Assembly: GCA_037013685.1 (NCBI GenBank) | Contig: CM072887.1 | Location: 39,545,154 to 39,609,153 of the forward strand | From: Acridotheres tristis | Taxonomy: Eukaryota; Chordata; Aves; Passeriformes; Sturnidae | DNA length: 64,000 nt | Direction of reading: 5' to 3' | In this document: positions 38,792 through 50,500 of the stretch, piece by piece | Layout of the letters: each line of letters opens with the position of its first letter | Numbering within the stretch: position 1 is the first letter of the stretch | Made by a program: the position numbers and the translations under genes | The notes under the pieces: generated by a model | Database searches by the model: none | Seen by the model: only the letters and a program-made list of their open reading frames with translations | What the model was told of the DNA's origin: nothing

Positions 38792-39145
38792 AGAGTAATG
38801 AAATGTGGTTAGAACAAGAACTTTGCAAGGCAGACTCAGATCATCTGGATGCTATACACTGGAAAACTAGATCAAATGATCCAAGCACTTTAGAATTACT
38901 GTAAGAATCATGACAGCAGCCTTTACAGCGACAGTGATGAGTAATGGTTTTTTGTTTTATGGTGAGATCTTTGGCTACACCCATTTGCTGAAGATGTCAA
39001 CTAATCATATTTACAAATACTCTACAGCCCTGTTCCAGCTGTGATCTGGAAGGAAATGCCTTTTTCTTTCTAACCAAATTCTATCTTTCTAGACTATTCA
39101 TAATTATTTAATATGTAGATTATTTTTTTCTTCAAGAATGTTTCA

Positions 39146-39151
39146 AATAAA
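39146..39151 (+). terminator. SULT6B1: Poly(A) signal AATAAA of SULT6B1 copy A
   Basis: Canonical AATAAA 355 bases after the stop codon of copy A. It is the best-placed signal before the CR1 insertion at 39.38 kb. Its use is inferred from position. Confidence 0.6.
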
Positions 39152-39376
39152 ACAACACTATCACAGAAAATATCACTGAATGACAGAAGCCTAATAACAA
39201 AGGAGATCTCCCATGAATTCAGCACAAACTAAATCAAAGCTAGAGGGAGGAGAAAAAAGGGAGTACGGATCAGCATTCTTAAGGCTTTTCATGTCTCTGA
39301 ATGCAAAATATCAAGTTGGATTTCAGATTATGGGCTGATGTTTAAAGGCAAGATTCCCTCAGAGGCACTGCTTTTT

Positions 39377-39765
39377 ATAGGATCACAGAGCAGCCTAGGT
39401 TGGAAGAGACCTTGAAAAATCATCTGGTCCTTTCATGATGAAGGGAGCCTAGATGAAATCTTATCTAGATATCATATCTTGAAAACCTCCAGTGATGAGG
39501 ATTCTACCATGTTCCTGGAGGCAATTTCCCAGCAAATAATTTCTCTTGCTGTAAAGAATTTGCTTCATGTATCAAGATTAAACCTCTCCTGTTGCAACTT
39601 GAACTCACTGCCTATTTTCTTCTCCATGTGATGTCTCTTGAATAGGGAGCCTTTATCCTCTTTGTAGCTGCCCTTTAAGTACTGGAAACTGTGATGAGGC
39701 TGTCCCTGAACCTCCTCAACTTTGTGGTCCTCCCATGGAACCCCTCTGGTTTGTCTGTGTTTTTC
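39377..39765 (-). mobile_element. CR1 LINE 3' fragment
   Basis: Begins with ataggatcacagagcagcct and ggttggaagagacctt, the reverse complement of the CR1 3' end. It continues through the blocks corresponding to CTCCAG..GATTC..CC, TTGCTT..AAACCTCTCCTGTTGCAACTTGA and AACCTCCTCAAC. It lies about 230 bases downstream of the copy A poly(A) signal and is 5'-truncated, as CR1 copies usually are. Confidence 0.8.
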
Positions 39766-41667
39766 TTGAAAATTCCTCTATTGAGATAATGGATTGTCAA
39801 GGGTAATGGTGCAAGACATTGCTATGCCCAGCTCTCTTGTACTACCATTGGCATTTGCCTCTCTAGTCACAGTATTTCAGACTTGTCCAGGGACCTGTTC
39901 TGGAAAAAAAGACAAAATAATGTTCTGTAAGTATAGTTGAATTAAAAACAGGAAAAAAACCCCCACAATTTATAGATCGATCACCTAAGAAGATAAGACA
40001 TAAAGATACAGATGGAAACAATAAAGTATTTGAAGATTTTTTGTTTCATTCTTCTGAAGCTGGTTGGTTCTGCCTGGACATAAGTGGACATGCAGAGTTT
40101 TGTAAAGAAATAGGAATGCTAGAAATAGTACTTAAAATATTTAGAAAAAATGAATTTATTCAAAATCAGAGCAGGAGAAAGTCCTGTGGCAAGCCATCTT
40201 TGAACAATTACACGTCATCTGTAAGCAACCAGAAAGGTACCAGATTCCTGGAGGAGATCATACATATTAGCAGTGTTTAAAAACTTGAGAAGGAAGAATC
40301 AAAATAGAACAGCTACCTTAACTTGATACATAGAAATGTAGTAGCAAAAATGACAAAGCAACCAACCATGGAACTTTTTGAAGATAATGAAATAGTAAAT
40401 ATAAATCATATTAAATAAGTTTATGATCTTCCTTAAGATAACTTACCTCTTGAATAAGGCACTGACAGAAAATACAAGAGCTGACAGCATCAGGGAGGGC
40501 CTGAAATTATGTGACTAAAGACAAATTTATGTGGAGATGGCAATGTACGAATGTGGTTATAGAAATGAAAGTATTGAAAGTAGACTTATGTTCATAGAAA
40601 TTAATACAACAGCAATAAAAGGCATTCAGAAGCACTGTCAGCAGCAGCAATAGTTTCCGGAATGTCTACTTGTTTACATGGATTTTATGAACTTGGTTGC
40701 AGTAGTATACTCATGGTCACACTGCAATACTGGTTGACATCTAATTTGGCAGGGCAATTAAAACAATATCCTTTAATGGTGAGTCCTGGTAATATTCAGT
40801 GTTGTTTTTAACACTGGTGGGTAGACTAATATCATGGACTGTATCATAAATGACTGACTTTAAAGTCTGGGGATCAGAACAGAGGGCTGAAAGTACTAGT
40901 AAAAATGGTAAAACAGTTTGACACATAACAAATTGAGATTAGGGAACACAAATTTTAGTAAAGGGAAGTGCAAAACTCTATATTTAGAAAAGGGAAGGCA
41001 AAGGAATAGGTATTTGATGGGGGTAAATCAGTCAGGCAGCAGTCGGCATAAAAATACCTGAGGAATCACACTCAGCAAGGACTAACGATGACAGTGCTAG
41101 GAAAAAAAAGGCTCAGATCTTATTCAGGTCTTGCTGATGTGATTGAAAACCAAACCATGACCTCCATTTGCAGTTTTATCCTCTTGTGTGTCATCCCAAG
41201 GCTTGAATTCAGTCCCTTTGTGCCCTTAACAATCTCACTGAAGACAGAGCTATTCAGAGCAGTAACACCTCATGTGCTTTTGCTCCATTAGAGATACTAT
41301 GTGGGCCCTTGCATTCATTGGGTAAGGAGGTGGAAGAAAGGAGGCAAGATGCCATATCAAAAAATTAATGTAGGCAAGGAAACTGGATAGATGACTAACA
41401 TTTTGAGAGAGTGAAAAGTAAGCAGAGATGAAACCAGTGAGTGTGAGAATCAATACAGAAAATCTTGTGAATCTTTTTTGAATAATTGACTGACACAATA
41501 ACAGTGGTTATCAAAATTTATTACTTCTAGGTTCTTACCAATTGTAAAAAAAAAAAAAAAGTATATTTCTTTTTGTTCTAGTCTATTTTGTTGCCTATGA
41601 TGCCTAAAAAGATAGATTTCCACTGAAAAGGATGTTTATATTTTATTTTTGTCTGTTTGCTTTAAAG

Positions 41668-41750
41668 AGAATGAACAATTCAGAAAATTTATATTAACCC
41701 ATCTTCCCCCTCATGTCCTTTCCCAAATCCATTTCCAAAGCAAAGTTAAG
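41668..41750 (+). pseudogene. SULT6B1: Isolated SULT6B1 exon-3 relic
   Basis: An exon-3 copy with acceptor tttaaag and a perfect donor gtgagt at 41751. It is 83 nt against 90 in copy A, so it has a net loss of 7 nt, near the LPSPR codons. After the break one frame reads KFILTHLPPHVL then FQSKVK up to the donor, including the catalytic His position. In the acceptor-defined frame a TAA appears within ten codons. I could not find matching exons 1, 2 or 4-7 nearby. It may be the remains of another tandem copy or of a partial duplication. Confidence 0.8.
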
Positions 41751-42868
41751 GTGAGTCTTTTGTTAAGATGCATCTTCTCTTTATGGTGTGCTGCAAATGC
41801 TCCTGATAACAGCATTTCCATCCAAGGCAGATTTTCCTGTGGCTAATTGAATAACTCAGAGTTTTCTCTGGGGACCACAGGAGCTGTTCCACACTCAGGA
41901 TCCCTGGTTGCCCTGAGCCTCTCTGGAGAGACAGAGCTGCTCTGGTCCCCCATGCCTGCAGCTCCTGAGAAGACTGATCTATGGCTGTGACAGCACTGAA
42001 GACCCTGCTCATGAGCAGAGAGCAGAGTCTAAGGGTTAAAGAACCTGGAGACACCTGTGTCCCCAATGGCTCTAGTGACAGTTTGCTAAATTTCATGATG
42101 AGGTATTATAGCGATCTGACTCCTTCAGGATCCAGGCAAGTGGCTCCAAAGAAAATTTCTCAGGAAGCTGGCCTGAGAAAAAAAAATGTTAATTTCTTGA
42201 TGCCCTTACTCTTTAGTACGGGAAAAGAGGAGGAAATTTTCCTTTGCAATTCACAGTTAACCCATGGACAAAAAGCTGAAAACAATAACGAAAAAAATCT
42301 TACAGAAAGCATAATATATGAACAATGTCTTCAACTTTTAAGAGTAAAATATCACTGATAGAGAAAATAATTTGAGTAAAATGGTCTATTTTGTTAGCTC
42401 TACATTTTGAGAGACCAGAAAAATAATTTTAACTTATTCTTTGTAGGTAATTTTAAGCAATCTTCCAAGTCTTACAGTTATGATTTTGATTTGATACTTT
42501 CTCATGTTTAATTAATCTTTTGTATAGGTTTACTGAGTGTCTAACATCCACTTATGAAGAAAGAGACAAGGATGTGACACAAGGGTTTGATATATGGGTA
42601 GTGAACAAGACTCATACTCTATTCAAGGGATGAAGAGAGTGAAAGGCCCCTTCACAGGGTAATTCACCTTCCTGTGTTGCCTGCCTCTGTTGGGATGATC
42701 AGTGAAGATACCCATTTCACTATCTCAGCACTCCTTATCTTCTAAAAAGGTATCACCCAGAATACAAATAACAACTTTCATTTCTCTCTCCTCATGTACA
42801 TAATTTAATCTTTTGGTGAAAATGTTCCTTATGAGGTTAAGTAGTACAAGTAGAATTTGATTTATACT

Positions 42869-44221
42869 TGTGATGGGTTGACCTGGGAAGAAGAAACTCA
42901 GAGGGAAGTTCTCCCTAAAGGAGCTTCCTCTGTGGGGTTTGGGACAACTTCAACAGCCAATTAGAGAAAGTTAGTTGGCTCCATGAACACACATTCAAAG
43001 GAGGTAATCTGGAACTGAGCCTTTTTGTCTTTCCAGTGGCAGAGCAGGTAACACCAACCCGAGCTCCACCCCCCAAGCGGGGGGAGGCTCGGGAGGCTGC
43101 TTGGGCCCCGTTTGCCAGCGAGGAGACCTGATGGCCAGGAGGAGGAGAGGCTCTTTGATAAGACCTTCACGGCTTTCTCCTCCACGGGCCTGCAGCTCTG
43201 GGATGAGGGGCCCAGTTCCTGCTGCTGTCAGAAGGGCCAGGCCTGCCCGGCCTCACATGCGGCCTGGGGGAGGCAGCCGGGCCCTGTCTGGGAGCAGGGG
43301 TGGCCATGGGCAGTGTGGGGCTGCAGCCCAGCCCCAGAAAGGCTGACTGACACCTCAGCCGCCCCCCAGCGCGGCCTGGGCCTGGCCCAACTTTTGTAGT
43401 TGTGTTAAACTTTAACTCTTTAGTGCTCAGATAAGATTTGCAAAACCTCCGGCCTTCCTTTGAATATGCAAGGGAATAAGAAGATTTCTGAAGTCATTAA
43501 AGAAAGAGCTAAGTTTTTTTACATGGAAGGAGAATGAGGAGATGCTGTCAAGATGGCTGAAAATCCTTTTGTAAGATTGTAAGGATGAACTGATGTACTG
43601 AATATTCCTATCAACCATGGAGAAAGACATGGGGGGTTGAAGATGTTCCATTTGATGGATGATTTGACCAAACAGCACCTGTGTTGAGAATCTTTGCCTT
43701 GAGGAAAGAAGGGGATCTCAGTTTTCTGAGGATGAAGCATGAACAGAGAGAAAAGAAATGAAGAGAACCTTTGCTGTGGAACATTTCATTCTTAAAAGTA
43801 ATACCCCATGAGAAAGACATGGCCCACATCTACAGCTTTGGGAAGGCTGTGGAGTTGGGAGGAGTGTCACGATTGCAGGTCTGGGCGGATGCAAATCATG
43901 AAAATGAAACCACAAGAAGACTGTTTTCTTCCTTCTTGTGGAAAAAATCCCTACAGCTTCAACAAGAGGAGGCTTCTCTCTCCAGAAGTGAACTGCAAAA
44001 GACTCAGTTGGGAATTGACAGAAGTAGTTGTTATATGTTTGTTTTATTGTTATGAAGGTTGGGAGAGGGAAGGAAGGAAGGAGTAGTCTGAAAAAAAAAT
44101 CTTATTCTGAATTTGGATTTTTTTTTCCTTTGTTTGTGTAGTTAATAAATTTCTTTTTTAATATACTCTGTTAAGTTTTAGGCCTGCTTTGCTTTTTTGC
44201 TCCTGGTTCTGTCTCACAACA
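42869..44221 (+). mobile_element. Avian LTR or LTR-like non-autonomous element, about 1.35 kb
   Basis: Starts TGTGATGGGTTGACC, the opening I recall for a common avian ERV LTR family, and ends TCTCACAACA, giving the TG...CA termini of a retroviral LTR. An AATAAA at 44144-44149 sits 72 bases from the 3' end, which supports + orientation. The middle (43040-43400) is CpG- and G/C-rich, unlike the surrounding DNA. Apparent ORFs inside it are short and unrelated to retroviral proteins. I could not identify a target-site duplication. It lies between copies A and B of the SULT6B1 array. Confidence 0.6.
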
Positions 44222-45010
44222 GAAAATAAGTATATTTAACTTGGCAAATCAAAACTAAAACATTATTTGGTGCATTGGCCAAGAAATGAAATTAAATCAA
44301 GACATTTTTTGAAAAAATTAAATTAAACCAAGACAACACTAAAGCAGAACCTAAGTATTAAAACTTCATATGCAAGTGACCCTCCTGTAGGATTTGAGTG
44401 AAAATACTCAGATGTGAGTATTTCATCATGAGAAGTCTGCTTTAGGTGATACCTGTCCTTAGTTCTGGACATTGCCTTATAGTGACTGAATGCAGGTCAG
44501 AGTCATCACTTGTAAAGAACCTATGTTCTGGGATATGTATCCACTAGTGAAGTCAATAGCAAGCCAGGTTGAGATTCACTGTCCAGGTGTTAACTACATA
44601 CATGCTCCTTGTCCAGTTGGCAAATGCATTAGTCATGAGTTATAAATATTTCAGGAAATATCCTTTACCTGTCATTCTTTGGTTTAATTTAACATTTTTA
44701 ATCCTATTAGTTGTTGCCTCAATAGTTCTTGTTCCTAGTATCAGTTGCAGCAAAGGCCATATGTCACTACTGTCAGTCTCCATGGAGTTCTGTAATGTCA
44801 AAAGGGGTTAACAGAGTGCAGAGTTAATCAGCGACTTGCACTTTGATCCCTGAGTGAACACCCTGAACTCGTGTGTTGCATCGAGCTTTCCTGCATTGTG
44901 CAAAGGCAGCCTGTATTTCTTTAGGAAGATTTACACAGGGATACAAACATAAACAGAAACAGTGAAAGAATCATTGAAATAGCGGACAATATTGTTCAGA
45001 GGGTGACAAG

Positions 45011-45149
45011 ATGGCCCCAGAAGACATGGTGTTTTCCTACAGAGGTATTTTATACCCAGCTACAATTACCAGCCCAGAGACTTCAGAAGCTCTGAAATCC
45101 TTTGAAGCCAGGAGTGATGATGTAATTCGAGTAGGTTATCCTAAAGCAA
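45011..45149 (+). pseudogene. SULT6B1: Copy B exon 1 (open part)
   Basis: Open from an ATG at 45011, reading APEDMVFSYRGILYPA and on to SDDVIRVGYPKA. It lacks about 21 residues compared with copy A. Their remnant is readable one frame over from 44949 (SERIIEIADNIV aligns with the copy A N-terminus). The donor GCAA|gtgttt is weak. Confidence 0.82.
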
Positions 45150-45400
45150 GTGTTTTCTTGATCAGTAGTCAAGTACACAGTGCTACAATCCAGAAGTTGA
45201 TTACATAATGCCATCACTTAACACAGCAATAATTCCTGAGAAAAGCTTATAATGACATCAGACTTCAAAGAATCACGAATATAAGTTGTACGGCATATCT
45301 GGAGCTCAAATAATACAAACCCCTGTTCAAAGCAGGGGAAAGTCCTAACCTCAAGGTTAGGTCTGGTTGTCAAGGTTGTCTGGTAGGTCAAGGCCTTGCC

Positions 45401-45747
45401 TGTGGGACACATATTGAGAAAGTAAGAAAATTACAGCCTGAAAAATATACCAGGCTTTTCAGCTCTGTTCCCAGCCAATAAGCTGGTCCAGCTCAAGGCT
45501 AGGGAGAATTTCTCCCAGGGTGATAATTTGGTCAAAATAAAAACGAATTAATAACAAGATAGAACACCTGTTGTGGTGCATGACCAGGCCCTGGGAATGG
45601 GGTGTCTTCTCTCTGAATCAACCACCTTTTCTCTACTCTTGGAGTTGCAAGTCATGCTATAAAACCAAGTGTGTTTCTGAATAAACTTGTCTCTTTCTTC
45701 CTTCCATGAAAGACGACCATGTAGCTGTGCATCTTATTTCTGCCACA
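45401..45747 (+). mobile_element. Candidate short retroviral LTR with TATA box and poly(A) signal
   Basis: TG...CA-bounded 347-bp segment (TGTGGGACAC to TGCCACA). It carries TATAAAA at 45658-45664 and AATAAA at 45680-45685 followed by a T/C-rich tract, the compact arrangement found in LTRs with a short R region. It lies in intron 1 of SULT6B1 copy B. I did not identify the family or a target-site duplication, so the ends are provisional. Confidence 0.45.
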
Positions 45748-47109
45748 CTTAAAGGGTTAAAACCCCTTTCTGCCGCTACACTTGCCCAGAAGGGTTTTGA
45801 AACTTTTGAGGATGCAGGTTCACCACTCACTGAAATCTTTTGCAGTGTTTTCTTACAACAGTGGTTTCCTGGGGGTTGGGTTTTTCTTTGTTTGTTTTTA
45901 TATCAACGCAGTCAGACATCCCCTTCTTGTGAGAGAGGCTCTGACTTTATTATTACCTTCAGTAGTGGAAGACTGCAGTGAGAGTCTCCCATGCCTTTTT
46001 GCTTCTATCTCCAGCCCGAGCAAACCAAGCCTTTCTATGCCTTTCATTTGCTCCAGCTCCCATTACTTTCATGGAAATTCAAGACTTTCTCCAGATTCTC
46101 AAAATCATTTGTGCTTCAGTCTAGGAACTGCATACGGTATTCAAATAGAGAACACTCCAGTGCCAGCTGAAGCAGGATAATCACATCCCTTGATATTTTG
46201 GCCACACCTGCTAATAAAATAAAGTATGCTGTTACCTTACTCTCTGCAAGAGCAATACAGGGAATATATCCTGCTAATGAGAGCAGAACTGCTGTTTCCA
46301 TATTTTTACTGCATTGCAGAATGCAGGTGATTCTTTTGTATCTAAATAGAGGCAAACACATGAATACCACAAGGATTTTTACATATTTTACACAGCTTCC
46401 ACTGTGGGCGTTTTAGACTCCTTAATTTTTTTTCCTATTGATGTTACAGAAATATCTTAATATGTAATTTGCAGAAAAAGAAGAAGCTGATCCTTATCAC
46501 ATCACCTTTGTGTGCAGCCTCTAGAGATGTACATAAGCAGAAAGGGTTTATATGTGTGAGGATCCACCTAAACACTGCAGGAGGTGTTAGTTGAAAACTG
46601 AGATTTGGTTCTCTGAACCCAGTCCCTTATCCACCAGTTCTCTCAGGTTGCAGATGCCAAGACAAATAAGTCTGATGCAAAGATGGTGTCAGGAGTGTGA
46701 TGGTCTGATGGCTAGGTTGATGACCCTTCTGCTGCCAGATACAGAAGCCTAGCTGAGAATTGTGAATGAGGCCAAACTGTGTCAATAATCAAGAGACCAT
46801 GAACTGAAGCTGGTTGGAAAGAGAGAACAGAGTATTCCCAAAGACAGCACTGTGTAAGGAAAGCAGAAACAACCAAGAGATTACTCAGTTGGCCCAGTGC
46901 TGGGAGCCACACAGCTCTTGAATAATTTCCACAGGGAGCAGTATGACATAACCAAAAAGTACCAGAGTTGAAAAGAGCAATAGAGGTCTGCTTCTGCTTC
47001 TGCCGAGAGATATGATATGATTCTGAAGCAAGCAGGGTAGCTCTTCACAGTATCTGCTTAACAGCTCCATCCCTGTTGACCTTAGGCATATCCTTGATTA
47101 TTTACCAGG

Positions 47110-47692
47110 GCCATGATTTAACCTCAGTTGGCAACTCACAGCTCAACTCAGTGGCCCCACAGGGCCACTTTTTACCCGCAACGGGTGAAGGAGGGAAACA
47201 GAGTGAGAGGAGTCATGGGTTGAAATAAAGACAGTTAAACAGGTAAAGTAAGGGCTATGTGTGCAAGCAAAGCAAAGTAAGGAATTCATTCTGTCCTACC
47301 AGAAGTCAAATGTTCAGCCATCTCCAAGGCTCCATCATCCATGACAGTGACATGGTAAGACAAGTGCCATAGCTCTCAGCATCTTTCTTTCTTTCTTCTT
47401 CCCTCAAATTTTATTGCTGGGCATGATTCCATATGGAATATGAATAGAATACTCTTTGGGTCAGCTGGAGTCAGCTGTCCCATCTATGCCCCCTTGTGCA
47501 CCTGCAAGGTACTCTCTGGCATGTCAGTGTGAGAAGCAGAGAAGGCCTTGACTCTGTGTAATTACTGCCCAGTAATAACTTAAACATCTCTAAAACAATC
47601 AACATTGTTTTCAACACAAATTCAACACATAGCTACCCTACCAGCTACTATGGAGAAAATGAATTCTATTTCAGCAAAAACCAGCACACGCA
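47110..47692 (-). mobile_element. Avian ERV LTR in intron 1 of SULT6B1 copy B
   Basis: Same family as the LTR at 29.0 kb. It shares CATATGGAATATGAATAGAATA, GTCAGCTGTCCCATCT, CCCCTTGTGCACCTGC and CTACCCTACCAGCTACTATGGAGAAAATGAATTC, and ends TTTCAGCAAAAACCAGCACA. On the minus strand this corresponds to the TGTnCTGGTTT-type LTR start. It is 120 bases upstream of exon 2. Confidence 0.68.
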
Positions 47693-47814
47693 CTTGTTGA
47701 AAGGTTAAAGTACAACACTGAGCCAGCTGTTTCACTTGAAACCAATTTGACAGGATGTCATCAGCCAGCTTTACATGAAAATGTGAAGTTTAATGGATGT
47801 CTTTATCCTTTCAG

Positions 47815-47954
47815 GAACCAATTGGCTTGAACAAATGGTGAAGGAGATGGCAGATGCCAAATATACAGAAGAGGAAATGAAAGAGAGAATAAATGCTGAA
47901 AAGAAGCTAGAGATATTTCAGCGTCTAGAATTGGGGGATCCTGGGATATATGAG
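47815..47954 (+). pseudogene. SULT6B1: Copy B exon 2
   Basis: Acceptor tttcag, donor GAG|gtaagt, 140 nt, two codons longer than in copy A. Reads TNWLEQMVKEMADAKYTEEE and ends LGDPGIYE. Fully open and in phase. Confidence 0.85.
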
Positions 47955-48401
47955 GTAAGTAGGAACTGCAAATACTGTCACTGCTCTTCCTGTAGGTAGC
48001 AATAGCTGAAAAAAATGGCTGATCCCAGAGGTGATAGAGAACCTAGAGCCTTCACAACAGCTGTGATCTGCACAAGTAGCATGTGCTACTGCCTCTGGTG
48101 TCCCAACACAAGGGCCTCAGATGGGAGACAGGGCTGAGAAGGCACAGGGTCCTCCTGCCATAAACCCAGTGAGTTTGATTAGTAAGACCTTTTTCTTTGG
48201 TGTCCTGTTCTTAGGCTTGTGTCATGTAAAATGGTGGTGCAGAAGTTGGCAGAAGCCTACACCACCAGTTCATCCCTATGGATTTTCCAAGCGATAAGAT
48301 ACTTATCTCACCTTTTCTTATAACCCACAATCACTGTATAGGCACAACTCACTGAATAAGCTACTTCTGTCTTATCACATTTCTTCTCGCTTTCTTTAAA
48401 G

Positions 48402-48492
48402 AGGAGGAAGCAGCTTCCTTCCAAGAAGAATTATAGTAACCCATATGAGACCTGATTTCCTGCCTCCATCCATTTTCCAAACCAAGGCTAAG
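48402..48492 (+). pseudogene. SULT6B1: Copy B exon 3 with +1 frameshift
   Basis: Acceptor ctttaaag and donor AAG|gtgagt are intact, but the exon is 91 nt. The extra base lies in the A/G run at about 48423-48427. Upstream of it the frame reads RRKQLPSK; downstream a different frame reads IIVTHMRPDFLPPSIFQTK, including the catalytic His. Read straight through from the acceptor, it reaches a TGA within the exon. None of the nearby alternative AG acceptors puts the catalytic-His part in frame with exon 2. Confidence 0.85.
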
Positions 48493-49060
48493 GTGAGTCT
48501 TCTCTTTGCATCACACTGCAAAAGCTTTCCATACTAAATCAGTTTTCCTCTATATGAGGTGTCTTTTCTGCATTTTCACCTGAGCTGGTCAACACACAGC
48601 CACATTTCCAAGGTTGAAGGTTAGCTGACTATTGGTGGGCTTGTTGCTGAGTGTCACTGTCCTTTCAGATCTCCTTCAGAAAGATGCTTCCAGTTTGCTG
48701 GCAGAAAACTGAGCAAGGCAAGGGGTAATTCTGCCTAGCTGAACTTACCTTCAAAACCAGGGTACCTGTGGAAAGCCCACCACAGGCTGGGGCTAAGATA
48801 ATCTTAGGAATTACTGCAGAGAGGAGCTAGGGTGCATCTAGAGACTGTTTGTGGCTCTTTTGTTCAGTAGATCATGAACTAATTTCTCTGGATTTGAACT
48901 AGGTCAGAACTGTCTTGAGGGAATGACTGAAAAGCTTCTTGTTTTCAGCCTGAAGCTTACAGTAACAACAAGTGATCTGCCAAAGCTCTGATTTCTTACT
49001 CAAGAAAAGGAATTAGACTAGAATTGTATGGTCTGTTGAATTTTAGTGGACAAGTAAGCT

Positions 49061-49930
49061 TGCAGACAACACCAAGCTGGGTGGGAGTGTTGATTTGCTG
49101 GAGGGTAGGAGCTCTGCAGAGGGATTTGAACAGATAATGGGCTGAGGCCAATTGTATGAGGTTAAATAAGGTATGTACTGGATCCTACAAAATGGGGCTC
49201 ACAACAACCCCATGCAGCAATAAAGGCTGGGGGCAGAGTGGCTAGAAAGCTGCCCAGTGGAAAAAGACCTGAGGATACTTGCTGACAGTGGTTGAACATG
49301 AGCCAGAAATGTGCCTGGGTGGACAAGAAAGACGGTGGCATCCTGGCCTGGATCAATAATAGTGTGGCCAGCAGGACCAGGGCAGTGATTGTCCCTGTAC
49401 TTGGCACTGGTAAGTGACACATCTTGAGTACTCTGTCCAATTTTAGACACTTCACTGCAAAAAGGACACTGAGGTGCTGGAGTGAGTCCAGAGAAGGGCA
49501 ATGGAGCTGGTGAAGTCTCTGGAGCACAAGTCTTAGGAGAAGCAGCTGAGGGAACAGGGGTTGTTTAGCCTGGAGAAAAGGAGGCTCGGGGGGACCTTGC
49601 CACTCTGTACAACCACCTGAAAGGAGGCTGTAGCTAGAGGGGACTTGGTCCTTTATCAGAGTAATGAGTGACAGGACAAAAGGAAATGGCCTCAAGTTGA
49701 ACTGAGGGAGGTTTAGATCTGGATCTGAGAAAAAATTTCTTCATAGAAAGGGTTGCCAAGCATTAGAACTGGCTGCCAGGGAAGTGTTTGAGTCACAGTT
49801 CCTGAAGATTTTTTAAAAATATGTAGATCTGGTACTTATGGACATGGTTTAGTGATGAACTTGATAGTTCTTGGTTAATGGTTGGACTTGATGGCCTAAA
49901 TGATTCTGTGATTCGATGATTCTCTGTGAT
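49061..49930 (+). mobile_element. CR1 LINE 3' portion in intron 3 of SULT6B1 copy B
   Basis: About 870 bp of the CR1 ORF2 end and 3' UTR. Blocks in order: GACAACACCAAGCTGGGTGGG, TGGGCTGAGG, ACAACCCCATGCAGCA, TGAACATGAGCCAG, GTGTGGCCAGCAGGACCAGG, GGAGTGAGTCCAGAGAAGGGCAA, TTTAGCCTGGAGAAAAGGAGGCTC, GGTTGGACTTGATGG, and a tail of ATTCTGTGATTCGATGATTCTCTGTG. 5'-truncated. Short ORFs across it are not intact ORF2. Confidence 0.9.
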
Positions 49931-49962
49931 GTGCCAAGCAGATGTGTGTTTTCTTCCTCTAG

Positions 49963-50089
49963 ATCCTTGTGCTAGATCGGAACCCCAAGAACACGGCTGT
50001 CTCCTATTACCGCTTCAGCAACAACCTACCAGATTCACCGTCCTTTGACTCCTGGGATGACTTCTTTGCAGACTTCATGAATGGAAAAT
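49963..50089 (+). pseudogene. SULT6B1: Copy B exon 4
   Basis: 127 nt, open. Starts ILVLDRNPKNTAVSYYRFSN and ends DFFADFMNGK. The Asp of RNPKD is Asn here. Acceptor cctctag, donor AAAT|gtactt. A CR1 ends only 32 bases upstream of the exon. Confidence 0.86.
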
Positions 50090-50500
50090 GTACTTTCCCC
50101 TACACCCTCTGGCATTTCTCCTAACATGAGTGGCATACACCGGGCCCTGTGCATGGGAATCCTACTGTGACATACCTTACCAAGGCACTGCCCCTGTTAC
50201 GGCAGAAACGGAGTACAAGAGAATGAGAGTTTTGTCTCTCACTTGGAATGGAGAGATCATAAGAAAACTTTAGCCTGACTTTTCCATTCCCACAAGAGAC
50301 CTTGTGGTTTGCCATATCAAGTGACCAGACCTGGGCCATTCTGTACTGACCTCAAGAGACAGAATAGACATGTTGAGCTGGTCACCTCTTCACCATTCTA
50401 AAGCCACACTAAGAAAGCTGTCTGTGCTGACTCCTCTGATTTGGTTAAGGGCCTGTATTGGGGAGTACTCTAGACAGATATGCCTCTTCTTTGTTTGCAG

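Noticed and set aside
40236..40268. KGTRFLEEII reading resembling the start of SULT exon 2 (GTNWLEQ)
   Set aside because: Too short, no acceptor AG in the right place and no continuation of similarity. It cannot be assigned to the exon-3 relic at 41.67 kb.
42545..42575. TYEER reading resembling the SULT exon 5 end TYEELKE
   Set aside because: Only four residues match and neither the upstream W-G-Y segment nor a donor is present.
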